DNA of 64,000 nt, taken from positions 38,876,757 through 38,940,756 of the forward strand of contig OZ029913.1 of NCBI GenBank assembly GCA_964023275.1, in the 5' to 3' direction. Positions 41,301 to 52,432 of the stretch are shown one piece after another. The notes beneath the pieces are model-generated. The model did not search any database. It was not told the origin of the DNA and saw only the letters and a program-made list of their open reading frames with translations. The position numbers were made by a program, and so were the translations under genes. Source of the DNA: Norana najaformis (lineage: Eukaryota; Annelida; Clitellata; Crassiclitellata; Hormogastridae). The first letter of the stretch is position 1, and each line of letters begins with the position of its first letter.

Positions 41301-42290
41301 CTCAACGAGTGAATTAAACGGAGTGATGGACAGACGGACGGATTGATGGGCCGGTGCGTGAGTGAACGAGTGTGGACTGAAGGGCGGGAGGATGTATGGA
41401 TGGGCGTTTCTGTGTTGATGGATGGAAGAATGGATCGAAAAGAGTAAGTGAATAAAGGGATAAATCAATCAATTAATTCATCCTATCAACACAGAACGAG
41501 CAAAACAACGAAATACAATTTCCGACTCAACTTCAAAACCAAAAACTCTCGCCGTCAGTACCTAACCACCCAACTTACCTCAGCATCAAACACAGTCGAC
41601 ATTCACAGGAGTCATCACCACCATCTTCGCCCAAGCAATCCAACTTCCTGCCTAGGCGACAGACTCCCGAAGAAGGAAGCGCTACCTATTGCCAGCCCGG
41701 CCACTTGCTTTGTTTAAAACAGCCACTCCCATTACATACGTCAGAGGGGCGTATATTAAACCTATCTTCGCGGCCGCCCACTCGTTTAAACAGCGCCCGC
41801 TGAAGCCTACATCACTGCCAGCCGACCGTCATTAACGCTTGCACACTGATGCGGGACAAATATTACACAAGATAATTTTCCGGATAGTTTTGCTATCGAA
41901 GCAGCATGGTTGTCCCAACCTATACAACGCTGGACAGTTTCAAGGAAATAGGAAAACATTTTCTGGCCAATTTCAAACTTCTGCGTGATATTTTAGTTAG
42001 CTCTACCAAAACAAAACTGCAAAGCCTAGCGAATTGTTCACTCGCTCTCTCAATCAAGCAACTGTTAACTATAGACTATGACCGAGTTTTGCTGCACGTC
42101 TTTAAGTTCATTTAAAATCCAATTTTTTTCAATAATTCTCTCGTGTTCAGACTGCTATTGTGATCGATTTGGCATTTCGGGGTAATTTACACGCATATGC
42201 CGTGGATTTGGAGTTTTCAGATGGTTTTTCCGCCTGTGATTAAAGCTTTTTTGTCCCTGGAGTAGTCCACTCTACTCGAGGGGGCGACAG
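41301..42290. other. Spacer
   Basis: A gatggatgg/ggacgg region (41330-41430), then apparently unique sequence. No gene seen. Confidence 0.35.
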
Positions 42291-42790
42291 GCTCCAGCTG
42301 AAAGGTCGCAGCTCACACCTACAGATCTATCTATGCCGTCGAAAAGCAGGAAGAGGCTTAAGAAATGCTTTGACCCTCTACCAGAATGGGGTTCTACCAT
42401 CAACCGAACATCCATCCGTCACAGATCGACCTGGAGGCTCGAGTTATGTCCGGATGCCGCGTCCTCTACCACCTACGACAGACCCGCTGGCTTGTGTGCC
42501 GCCGACACTATCGCCCGTCGTCGCTCTACGTCTTCGACTCTGAACATGGTCTTATCTGTAAACTCTAGATGGGAACCTATCGGCTGGGCTCAGCCTGTGG
42601 GTGTCCAAGTCTGCTACTCTGTGACATTTCTAGGCAGCCGAGCATTCTTGCTAAATGATGAACGTTTTCTTCTTAAGGACATTTACGTAATATCGGCTAG
42701 CGTATAGAGAGCGCTTTCGATTAGTTTGTCTAAAAGCGGCGCTATATAAATATCCGACTACAATTACATTCATTCATTCAATCAATCATT
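42291..42790 (+). repeat. Retroelement 3' fragment with GGCGCTATATAAA tail
   Basis: Broken open frames end before taaaagcggcgctatataaa (42731-42750), followed by acaattacattcattcattc. This is the same tail type as the 7.2 and 8.0 kb LINE ends. Confidence 0.5.
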
Positions 42791-42867
42791 CATTCATTCT
42801 GTTTAAAGGTACTGGCGGATATTTCAAATAAATCTGACGTTGACACCATTGAATGTACAACTTATTG

Positions 42868-42972
42868 CTGCTACTACTACTACTAGGCCCTACTACTACT
42901 ATTACTACCAGGCCTACTACTACTGCTACTACTAGTACTACTACTACTACTACTACTAATAATAATAATAAT
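42868..42972. repeat. ACT/CTA trinucleotide microsatellite
   Basis: Two blocks of ctactacta with ggcc interruptions, ending in a taa run. Confidence 0.85.
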
Positions 42973-43604
42973 TTTAAGTACCTCTTAAAAGCAGTTCCTC
43001 TCAAAAGCGTTCAGAGTAACCCCATGGTTTCCTTCCTCCTACACCTGACTGGTCCTGGATTATACAGACAAAAAGAGGCCAAGTGCTGCTGAGGCCTCGA
43101 GTAATAATTTATCATCGCTGATGGGTACAACTTACTGCGATCCTCCTCCTCCTTCGCCGTTTAAAACGCAATTCATCTCACTTGGGGACACAACGGCGGT
43201 CCGGCCGGTCGAGAACAGACCCACTACTAAACAATTACAGCCTCATTTAAAAATAATCGGACTTTCGATACAGACGGCCCGCTATCAGCCCACGATTTTT
43301 TCAGCTACTACACCTTAAGGTGGTTGTACACCTACCCCATCCGATCTGATCCTACCCATTCGATCCGGAAAATGTCAGACGCGATTGGGCAGCCGAGCGG
43401 CGCAAATTTCTCGTCCGAACATTTCAGTCTGATTGGATTGGATCGGATCGGTTTACGATACCCAGTCGGGAAATGTGCTCCAGTTTCCGGCGATTATGGC
43501 CGCTTTTCTGAGCCGATAATATAATAATTAATAATAATTATAATTATATATACGAATATAATATAATAAATATATTTATTTATTAACTATTAATTAATTA
43601 ATTA

Positions 43605-43665
43605 ATTGTTGCTGTTGATGCTGCTGCTGCTGTTGCCGCTCCTGCTGTTGTTGTTGCTGTTGTCG
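43605..43665. repeat. TGC/TTG trinucleotide microsatellite
   Basis: ttgctgctgctgttg-type repeat inside the Harbinger-type element. Confidence 0.8.
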
Positions 43666-43669
43666 TTGT

Positions 43670-43990
43670 GTGTATATGCATGGGTCTCTCAGACGAGGAG
43701 GTACGGCTGGCAGTTGGGGTGCAACACAGCGAAGCGCATTCATGTCCCATCACTGCGGAGAAAAGGTCAACGTCACTGGACTTCACGGCCTGGTTTGCAG
43801 AGCAGGGGGTGGCAAACAACAGCGGCACTTCATGCTGAACGACGTCATATGGAGAGCGCTGAGCAGAGCCAAAATAACTGCGCAGAAAGAGCCTTTTGGA
43901 CTCTCAATCGAAGACGGAAGACGCCCGGCGGGGTGACGTTCATCCCTTGGTCGCGTGGGGGTCGTTGCCCATAATCGCGTGCTTCTATCG
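43670..43990 (+). pseudogene. Retroelement protein fragment inside the Harbinger-type element
   Basis: Reads HHCGEKVNVTGLHGLVCRAG, LNDVIWRALSRAKITAQKEP and GLSIEDGRRPAG then VTFIPW in a shifted frame. I recall this Cys/His-then-RPDGxTLIPW order as a C-terminal region of invertebrate non-LTR element proteins. Broken and incomplete. Confidence 0.6.
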
Positions 43991-44329
43991 GCAGGTCGTT
44001 ACGTCACACGATTTTAACGGCTCTCAGACACGCCACTTCATCGGGGTCAACTGGGGTCAGTCAGTCATGCAGTCGACCAGCTGGGTATCGTACACCGATT
44101 CGGTCCGGTCCGGTCCGATCCGATCCGATCCGAGTTAAAAATTCCGAATATGTTAAGACTGACACAGATGTTCCCCACTGAGTTTTTTCCTATCGTAAAC
44201 CGATCCGATCCGATTCTGAAAAAGTCGGAACGAATCCGGTCTGGTCGGTGTACGACCGCCTTTATTCACTTTAAGTTATAAGTAATGTCTCGATATAGCA
44301 GACACTAATGCTCATTTAGATATCAATTA

Positions 44330-44480
44330 TACGAACAGGTAAGAGTAATTAACGGTTAGGTAATATAAATGGCACAGGTAACAATGGTAACGATACCAGT
44401 AATGGTGCGGATAAAAGTAACGGTAAAGATAACGATACAAGTAATGGTGCAGGCAACAGTAACGGCAAAGGTAAGATAAT
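44330..44480. repeat. ~60-bp tandem duplication of GGTAACGATA-type units
   Basis: ggtaa-gataac-agtaatggtgc appears twice with minor changes; each copy is itself built of ggtaac/agtaac hexamers. Confidence 0.7.
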
Positions 44481-44879
44481 TTGACTGAGATTATAAAGTG
44501 GCACTCGGTCACTAGCAGACAACGACGGGTGGGCAAGAGCACTGAAAGCAAGGCTGCAAGTGGCAGTCTAGCCAGCAATTCCACAAAGGCAAGGCTCGAT
44601 TACCGTATACGTTGGCCAATCCGATTTGTATTCGAGATTGCCAGCCGCATCGTGTTTACCTTTGAAGGCGAATAGACGAAACACAGAGCTGGCTCGGTCG
44701 TCCCCTAAGGCTAATTGGATAATTTGTTATTCATTAATCCTATTCGAATTAAAAGTTAGGACGCCGCTTCAACGGAACGCACAGCTCGAGTGGCTAAATC
44801 AGTATAGGGGAAGGGGTTGGTAGAACTGGTCAGACCCCTGAAAGTTAAATTCACACTTACAGGGGACGTAACCTCCAGG

Positions 44880-44965
44880 CGAATCTAATGACTTCACTTT
44901 TATAGCGCATAATTCACAAAGCATCAATCGATGGTCAGTCAAGTGAAACCGTTGCCAAATATCGT
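44880..44965 (+). repeat. Dispersed TATAGCGC...CAATCGATGGTC repeat
   Basis: cttttatagcgcataattca then gcatcaatcgatggtcagtc, same family as 2490 and 51555. Confidence 0.55.
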
Positions 44966-44979
44966 AATACGTAAGTGCG

Positions 44980-45095
44980 GTCGACATTCGATTGGGATGC
45001 CCGGTTGAAATCCGACTGGAATGCCTGGTTTGAAATCCGATTGGAATGCCCGGTCAAATCCGATGGGTAAGTCCGGTCGAAAATCCGATACACCC
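44980..45095. repeat. ~24-bp tandem repeat (GAAATCCGATTGGAATGCCCGGT-like)
   Basis: Four to five units around aaatccgattggaatgcc, with point differences. Confidence 0.8.
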
Positions 45096-45173
45096 GTGTA
45101 TAAGTCGCGTCGAAACGAGTATCGTTTAGTCAAAATCGCACTTCGCGATACCCCCGAAGAAGACTCAATATCT

Positions 45174-45265
45174 AGATCTCGGAAAGGTTATGAGACATAT
45201 TTAGTGCTTTGGTGAATACATAGCACTACAGACGCCTCATAACTTTTCCGAGAACGATGGGTCGA
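45174..45265. repeat. Inverted repeat/hairpin
   Basis: tctcggaaaggttatgag (from ~45176) is mirrored by ctcataacttttccgaga ending ~45262 (17/18), with inner gtgct/agcac pairing. A strong stem with a ~50-nt loop. Confidence 0.6.
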
Positions 45266-45350
45266 CCACGGATTACCCGGGATCCGAACCCAAGCGGCAC
45301 AATCGAAAGTCCGACACGTTAGACACTTGGCCTCCACTCTCCGCGCACAA
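45262..45350 (-). repeat. tRNA-derived SINE head (minus)
   Basis: Minus strand shows A-box-like tggaggccaagtgtctaacg and B-box ggttcggatcc ~45 nt later. No clear clover leaf with closed acceptor stem, so I call it a SINE head rather than a tRNA gene. Confidence 0.5.
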
Positions 45351-45724
45351 GATTTAGCGAAGATTTTCGCACTGTGCTACGCAAAAATCTCGACATAAGC
45401 AGCTCATAAACTTGCCCTGAAGCGCACGCATTCCGAAGTGTTGACTGCGTGTTTTGCTCAGTCCGACCTCGTCCCATCGTTCAGGGGCCGGAGACATTCC
45501 ACAGGCCAATCTTCCGGACCCGGGCCGACCAAGAATTGTTTAGATTCGGGCAACTGTTTTCCACGCGACTCATACGCGGGTTTTGTGACTGATGCGTCTT
45601 ATACACAGGTCTTGTTAGATTGATGCCAAGAGCTCCTTTCTGCTTAACGCTCGAGGCCTTTCCGCGTCGTCCGTCAAGGCTTTCGATTAGATCGCAACAG
45701 TAATTTTTAAAACTCTTCACAAGA

Positions 45725-46090
45725 ATAGGCGGCACGACAGCCTATCAGTCAACCGACTTGACCTACAATCTAGAAGTCCGTAGTTCGATTCCATGTTTGT
45801 CGGGACATGAAAGATTTTCCTTTCTCCATACCAAGGGCTTGTGAGAAATTCGATGTAAAACATGCAAGATCGAGCTGCTGGCACGCGCCTCACTTGTCGA
45901 CGCTGCACCAACATGCATCATGGAGCTCTGTGTTACAATCTCAACTCGACCGGGTCGGCGATTGTTGCGCTCATCTGCCTGTGGGGACATGCAGGTGGCC
46001 TTTTAGATCAGTCGGACAGACAGCTATGTATGCAGCCGTTGCAGCGCTTTTGTGTGACACTTAAGGCGCTATATAAAGTTACCTGATATA
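45725..46090 (+). repeat. tRNA-headed SINE with LINE-type tail
   Basis: Head with B box agttcgattcc near 45783, unique body, and 3' end cttaaggcgctatataaagt (46060-46079). The tail equals that of the LINE fragments at 7.2 and 8.0 kb. Confidence 0.65.
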
Positions 46091-47260
46091 TTAATACATG
46101 CCTTCAATGTTTCGTCGTAGATGTTCTGAGTATAGGAGGGAGAGGTTCCAGAGAATCCTCTATGGATGCTCAGTTATATAAAGTCATTTCCGCGAATAAC
46201 GAACCATGAACTCAATTTTTAATCGTTGTCTAGTGTAAAAAGTGGGTAGATAATTTAATGATCAACATGCTGAAACATCAGCTTATTGACAATTTCATGC
46301 ATTCATAAACATTGGTTTTATGATATATTGAACATGGTCAACCATTAGTTACAACCACATTCCAAACAGCATGGACCAATTTTCACTGACATCTTGCTAG
46401 GCACAAGTTTCTTAATTGTTGCTGCAGATTTCGTTTTAAGTTGCTTTCTTAGAGCGTAATTTCGTTACCTTTAGAAATAAATTTACCAATATTCAAGTAT
46501 GTCAACAATGGCAACAGTACTTTGACCGAACATATGTAAACACTAGACCTACAGTGAACCTGTTATCCATTTAAGATCAGTAACTTCAGAGTTTTGATGG
46601 TGATGTAGTGTTCCTTGGACTCAATATGTCTCCACTGCAGAATTCCCTAACCGTGCGAGTTTAATAAATAACACAAGATAGTAAGAACCCCAAAGCACTT
46701 AATCTCGCAGGCTAAATGGTCTTACTAACCCCTACACAGGTACATAGTTTCATATTCAGTAGACACTGATTACATGTATATACACAGAAGACGGAATGCA
46801 TTACGAAAGTTGGCATCCGATTTGTAATTCCGTTACTCTCTTGAATTGATCAAAATTTAGAATAAGTTACATTTACAATAATAAGTTACACTTACACTAA
46901 ATTTCACATTTACAGTAATCTACATTTACAGTGACAGTTACATTTTTAAAAAGTTACATTTACATTACCAATTATACATACAATAACAGTAACATTCATA
47001 ATAGTGATTACATTGAAAATAACATTTATATAAATTGCACAAATACCGTAGTTTTATTTGCATAATAACTTACATTTATAATTTTAGTTATGATAACAGT
47101 TATATTCACAGTAATAGTTTTACAGATACAAAAACCTATATTTACATTTAAAGTAACAGATACATTTAAGATTACAATTACACTCATAGTAACAATTACA
47201 GTTACAAAAACTGTTACATTTACGAGTTTTGTTCAACAACCAATCAGTGTCAGGTCAGGG
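46091..47260. other. AT-rich spacer with degenerate TTACA hexamers
   Basis: 46091-46850 shows no feature. 46860-47230 is a degenerate ttacatttaca/gtaacag array. Confidence 0.5.
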
Positions 47261-47409
47261 CCAGAATAAAATTAATGTCAAAATTAATTAAGACATCTGA
47301 CAAACCTAAATCTACTATCGTCAGTATTAATATACATGCACATATTTGCAAACATGCACAGGTCAGCTATTCATATACAAGCAAGGTATATATATATACA
47401 CCTTCTTGC

Positions 47410-47862
47410 GACACGGTAGTGTGCGGTCGTCTGTTTGGTAGAATGTTTGGTCTGTAATCGACAGATTGCGGGTTTGAGTCTACTGAGCGGACTCCGTGTA
47501 ACGATCCTGGACAAATTATTCACACTTATCTCTGTCACCAAGAGTAGTTCCGATGTTTAACGACATCTTACGACATCAATGTTGCCCTCCTCCTTTATCC
47601 ACGCTTTGGACTGGCACTACCCGACTGAAGGCAGTGGCGGAGTTTCTGTCACCAAGCAATATGATTTGGTACCAGCGTAAGCCGGAAGTAAACGGCAAGT
47701 CGTGCAAAGCACTGGCCGAGTGTTCAGGACCCTGGGATTCCAACAGCAGAAAATGAGCACCTCCCCTACATTCCTGACATGAAAGCTTTACTCTTACTTT
47801 ATATGCACCCATCACTTCTCAACTGATACCATAAAGAGGCACTGTATAAATCTGTACCTATC
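47410..47862 (+). repeat. tRNA-headed SINE with LINE-type tail
   Basis: Head ggtagtgtgcggtcgtctgt, B box gggtttgagtc, body containing the reverse GGATAAAGGAGGA module (47587-47616), and end aaagaggcactgtataaatc. Confidence 0.65.
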
Positions 47863-48208
47863 TATGTATGTACGTATATATCTGAATATTTATATAGCAC
47901 ATTTATGAACCTCTTAAAGACACTTGAACATGGCCGTCTGACAACAGTTAACACCCAGACAGCCGTGCCGTGTATTTTTAACTCAAGCATAACACGTGAC
48001 TCCAATAAATTTACTGAAGAAAATAAACAAATACGTAAAATTATGAGTGTATATATATATATATATAATATCACGAAAGATTCCTGCCTGGATATTAATA
48101 ATTATACAATCCTATGAGAGGCCCCCAAGTGTCTGTGAGAGGATCTCAAAGACATTACATACTGGGTAAGAAGTCGTAAAGCTTGAGATTTCTACAGGGT
48201 GTCAAGCT

Positions 48209-48282
<74 letters not shown>

Positions 48283-48756
48283 CCTACATACAAACAAGTA
48301 GTGACAGCCAGGGCTGTAAAGAATGTGCCATTAAAATACCCATAAAATAATCATAATTATTATTATTCTTATTACATTATTTATAATTATGCATCAATAT
48401 ATATGCATATATATATATATATATATATACCAAAACTGTACACTGATACATATAAAATTATACAGTACAATACATAGAAAGGTGCTTTATCGAGCGTTTT
48501 GAACTTCTGATACATACAGAGATACAGTACATGCATATCGCATGCGGCTGCAGTCAGCAAATAACTGTACCAGCACAGCACCCTTTCTCGGCCTCGGCTG
48601 TACTACGGCCCTATAAACCATATTATTATTATTATTGTTTATTATTATTATTATATTATTACTAAGTAATACTATTGCTTTATGTATAGTTATGCATACC
48701 GGTATATATTCAATTATATATTTGGAGCAGGCTCAGACTACCTTCACAGAAAGTTT
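47863..48756. other. Spacer with CA and AT repeats
   Basis: Reverse tail motif at 47887-47915, CA run at 48211-48271, TA run at 48407-48429 and att runs near 48625-48660. No gene. Confidence 0.6.
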
Positions 48757-50110
48757 GAGCCTGTCCCAAGCCAGGATAGAGGAAGAGGGTTCTGTGGTGG
48801 ACTAGCAACCCACCCAAGTAAAACAACCTTAGCCACAGAAACAATGCAACAGATTCATTTGTCAATGCTCAAGTTGGAGAGGTATCACCCTACTGTTGAT
48901 TCCTGGCAAGATCATTGCCACAGCAATGCTAAATCGTATGCGGACTGCTGTAAACAAAAGACTGAGGCAGGAAGAGGCGGGATTTAGATCACGGCGATCC
49001 TACTGTAAACAAATTTTTACACTCAGACATAACAGAGAAGACTCTAATCTGGGAGGCTATTGTACTGATTAACTTAATTGATTTCAAAAAGGCCTTTGAC
49101 AGTGTTCACAGAGAGTCGTTGTGGAAGATAATGAAGAGCTATGGAATTCCATCAAAGATTCTTGTCATCACCAAGAGTTTTTATGATGGCAGTTGATGTG
49201 CAGGGAGATACGGAGGAGAGGTGGGCGAGTGGTTTCAGATTGTAGCTGGGCTGCATCAGGGATGTGTTTTGTCACCCATGCATTTTGCCCTTGTTGTGGA
49301 TTTGGGGATGGTGAGATTGACTGGACTGAAATGGATAAACAGCAATAAGTTAAGAGTACTGGACTTTGCAGATGATACTGCCGTGCTGGACAGCACTTAG
49401 AAAGCCCAGTGGAGATAGTGCAAGTGTCACTACCAATCCGGAAAAGACCAAGATCTTGAAGATAAGAAAATGGAATGAAATGAACAAGATCATGATCGAC
49501 GACAAGGAGGTTGAGGTCATGGATGATTTCTGCTACCTCCGCAGCTTAATAACAGCAGACAGCAGCTGTGACAAGGAGGAAAAGACACACATAAGGAAGG
49601 CAAATGCTGCTACTGGGAGATTTGAAAAGATATGAAAGAACAACGGATGTAGTGTGAGGACCAAAATTCAGGTATATGAACCCCTAGTATTCACAACACT
49701 GCTACATGAATGGGAAACTTGGCCAATGACGGTGGTAAACAAGAAAGACTAGAGGCAGCACAACATAGGTGGATGAGGAGAATTCTGCACATTCCATATC
49801 ATGATAAAATATCAAAGTAAACTATAAGAGAAAGGATGGGACAACAGGATACAGATAACATCATCAAAAAAAGACTAAAATGTATGGGACATGTAATTCG
49901 TATGAACAAAGGTAGAAGAGCCAATAGAAGAAATGAACTGGATTCCTGAAGGGAAACGGAGGCGGGGAAGACCAAGGAAGAACTGGCCATAGACCATCAG
50001 AGACGACCCTGTATGTTTGGAGATGTCGTGGGAAGAGGAAGAACGACTGGCGGTCGGACAGAGATGAAAGAAGAAGCTGCATTACCGGATGTGCAGACCT
50101 GCACGGTTGG
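48757..50110 (+). pseudogene. RTE-like LINE, RT to C-terminus, decayed
   Basis: After the gtcccaagccagga module come, over three frames, IDFKKAFDSVHRESLWKIM, WFQIVAGLHQGCVLSPMHFA, LDFADDTAVLD (a diverged FADD catalytic motif), DDFCYLRSLITADSSCDKEE, TLLHEWETWPMTVVNKK and WIPEGKRRRGRPRKNWP. Order and the GKRxRGRP end identify an endonuclease-RT-type non-LTR element (RTE/related). About a dozen stops and shifts, yet motifs are well kept, so it died fairly recently. The 5' endonuclease is missing. Confidence 0.8.
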
Positions 50111-50204
50111 ACTGCATACTATATTGGGGTCAATGAATATGCACACATAAACCTTACATTTCTCATTAGTTTTACAACTGTTACAATATGTACAGTTTTG
50201 CATC

Positions 50205-50280
50205 AATATATATATATATATATATTATATATATTATATATATTATATATATTATATATATTATATATTATATATATATA

Positions 50281-50349
<69 letters not shown>
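50205..50349. repeat. TA microsatellite with internal ATTATATAT units
   Basis: Pure ta at both sides with five spaced att interruptions. Confidence 0.95.
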
Positions 50350-50353
<4 letters not shown>

Positions 50354-50877
50354 AAAATGTGTGTGCGTGTGTGAAGCAGCTAGGTGCGACTGCTGTACAT
50401 TACTGATTTCCACAGGTAAGAATTTGAAGGTTCAAGGCTGGAATCAAGGGCAACCATACACCATTATACCACTGCATCTGGACACTATACATTGCCTCTA
50501 ATGAACCGTTCAAAGGCAACATGGTTACGTGCAGGATCTTAGAAAGATGATAATGCAAGATAATTAAACGGTTGGATCCTCCCTCTGATTAATTGGCGAA
50601 AAACCGGATCTTCTTAATAGTATAAAGGACGTAAGAATGGAATAGAAAGAAAGCAGAAAATATCTAATCTTTTGACTTCTATACAGCCGTTCATTCATTC
50701 ACTCATCCATCCATCCATCCATTCATTCATTCCTTCATTCATTCACAGCATATATAGTGCCCGTTCAAGTAGTATGCCCAGAAGCGCTCCCAGCCCATCT
50801 CAGCCAAAAGAGAACAGTTTTCAGTTGTTGGTGAAATGTGTATTTAGCATCCCTCGTTAGAAGGACATGCAGATTAA

Positions 50878-51549
50878 CCCCTTTACCGGCTAGCCCGAGC
50901 GGCGCTCGCGCTGTGTTATCTTTCATTATTCGGCTAGCCCGAGTGAGCCTCGGGTTGTACTTTGCAAGCGGACAGCTAATCGGCAAGCCCGAATCAGACT
51001 CGGGGAAAGATATATATGGGTTTAGTAATCATTTATTCGCCAGGTGGAACTTATTTTTGGAATATTTATGTCGCACCCTTGTAAAAAAATGGCGTCGAAG
51101 AGAGCATACAGCGCGAGCCAAGTTCGGCAAATTCTCTTAGATAGCAGCGATGAATCGTCGGTAGTCGCCAGCGAAAGTGAGGTAGAGTCGAGTGAGGATG
51201 ATTTCGAACATTCGGATAGCAACGAAAGCACGGAAACGGTGATCTACGATGCTGGATCAAATTTTGCTTGGTCTGATAGACAATGCAATCAACCCACGCG
51301 ACTGGATTTCACTGGATCTCCTGGACGAAAGGCAGCAATTCCGGACACAAGTGATGTTTTACATTAGATTGTTTCTGACTTGTGATACGTTAGAAATGGT
51401 GGTTGAAGAGACAAATAAACGTGCCGAGGAGCTGAGTCAAGGCCTTCGGAAACCGGACAAGCGGACAGCTAATCGGCAAGCCCGAATCTTAAAAAAATAA
51501 ATGGCCGGATTGGTGACGGATTGAAAATTTTTAATGGACGGTAAAGGGG
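50878..51549 (+). mobile_element. 672-bp piggyBac-type internal-deletion derivative
   Basis: TTAA flanks both ends (50874-50877, 51550-51553). Termini are ccccttaccg-type: ccccttTaccg on the left and cggtaaagggg on the right, an 11-bp perfect inverted repeat. The left subterminal region has three copies of cggc-agcccga...ctcgg. A 30-bp segment starting aagcggacagctaatcggca occurs identically near 50966 and 51459. The interior codes for the N-terminal part of a piggyBac transposase only. Confidence 0.85.
51068..51500 (+). pseudogene. piggyBac transposase N-terminal fragment
   Basis: From MASKRAYS (ATG 51089) the frame has an acidic, Ser-rich N-terminus, then LDFTGSPGRKAAIPDTSDVL, the start of the DDE_Tnp_1_7 domain. 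One frameshift near 51350 moves the reading to FYIRLFLTCDTLEMVVEETN. The catalytic aspartates and C-terminal ring are deleted, so it cannot encode an active enzyme. Confidence 0.75.
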
Positions 51550-51769
51550 TTAAGATAACACACAAGTCATCAGTCGATGGTTGTTTCGTTTCAAGTGAAA
51601 CTGTAGTCAAAAATCGAAATACCTTGGAGAAGCCTGGCAAAAGCCTAAAGGTCAGCGAGACCAGGAGTCAGGCTAGTGAGAGAGTATCTTTCTGTCCTGG
51701 TGGGGATTTGAACCCCAACCTCTGGGTTGACAGTCTAGCACGTTAACCAATAACAATCATGCAACATGC

Positions 51770-52089
51770 TTACATTACACATACTTCATTAAATTACAGT
51801 AAATAATTACACTACACTACTCAACAGCTGTACTTAAGAACACAACACTATACTACACTACATGCATCCATGTTACCTGTATTCCACATTAACCACATGA
51901 ATTGCCAAACAATGAAATTACAAACGTTAGAATATAAAGCATCTCGTCGCATAGTTTACTATTTGCGCCGCTCAGCTCCAACGATGGATTGGAAACAGAC
52001 CCTCATGTAAACAAGTCAAGCCGACAAAAACTAATTCCTTAACCCATTATGCTTACCTACTTGTTTTGCTAACAGGATAAGTAACTTCT
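51770..52089. other. Spacer
   Basis: acta-rich low-complexity sequence, nothing further seen. Confidence 0.4.
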
Positions 52090-52432
52090 GACTACCATTA
52101 GCCAAACGGTCGGTCGGTCAGTAGGTTGGTCGGTCAGCCAGCCAGCTAGCCAGCCAGTCAGTCAGTCTGCCAGCCAGTCAGGCATCTAGGTAGCCAACCA
52201 GCCAGCCAGCCAAACAGCCAGTAAATCAGCCAGTCATCTATGTAGCCAGTCGACCAGACAGCCAGCCAGTCATCTAGGTATTCAGCCAGCCAGTCACTCA
52301 GTCATTCAGTCGGTCAGTCATCTAGGTAGCCAGCCAGTCAGTCATGCAGTCATATATGTAACCAGCCAGTCAGTCAGTCATCTTTGTAACCAGTCAACCA
52401 AGCCAGCCAACCAGCCAGTACAATCAGGGAAG
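52090..52432. repeat. CAGC/CAGT tetranucleotide array
   Basis: cagccagtcagtc units interrupted by catctaggtag inserts at semi-regular spacing. Confidence 0.9.

Larger units (their letters stand above)
43318..44261. mobile_element. 944-bp Harbinger-type nonautonomous element
   Basis: Left end aggtggttgtacacctaccc and right end (reverse complement) aggcggtcgtacaccgacca are inverted repeats with ~80% identity over 20 bp. Both are flanked by TTA (43315-43317 and 44262-44264), the 3-bp duplication typical of PIF/Harbinger elements. Subterminal regions are rich in gatccgatccgat on both sides. The interior carries a LINE-type fragment and a ctg/ttg microsatellite, and no transposase. Confidence 0.75.
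50747..51765 (-). repeat. SINE-like copy interrupted by the piggyBac-type element
   Basis: Removing 50878-51549 and one TTAA joins agcatatatagtgcccgttc...gacatgcagatta to gataacacacaagtcatcag. The right part (51690-51745) holds a minus-strand tRNA head with B box ggttcaaatcc. The body matches 29249-29365 and 44880-44965. Confidence 0.6.

Noticed and set aside
42786..43092. Thr- or Val-rich frames
   Set aside because: Translations of the CTA microsatellite.
45262..45350. tRNA gene
   Set aside because: A and B boxes present but no convincing closed acceptor stem or anticodon loop; repeat context points to a SINE head. Same reasoning for heads at 5.3, 10.5, 47.4, 51.7, 57.7 and 62.9 kb.
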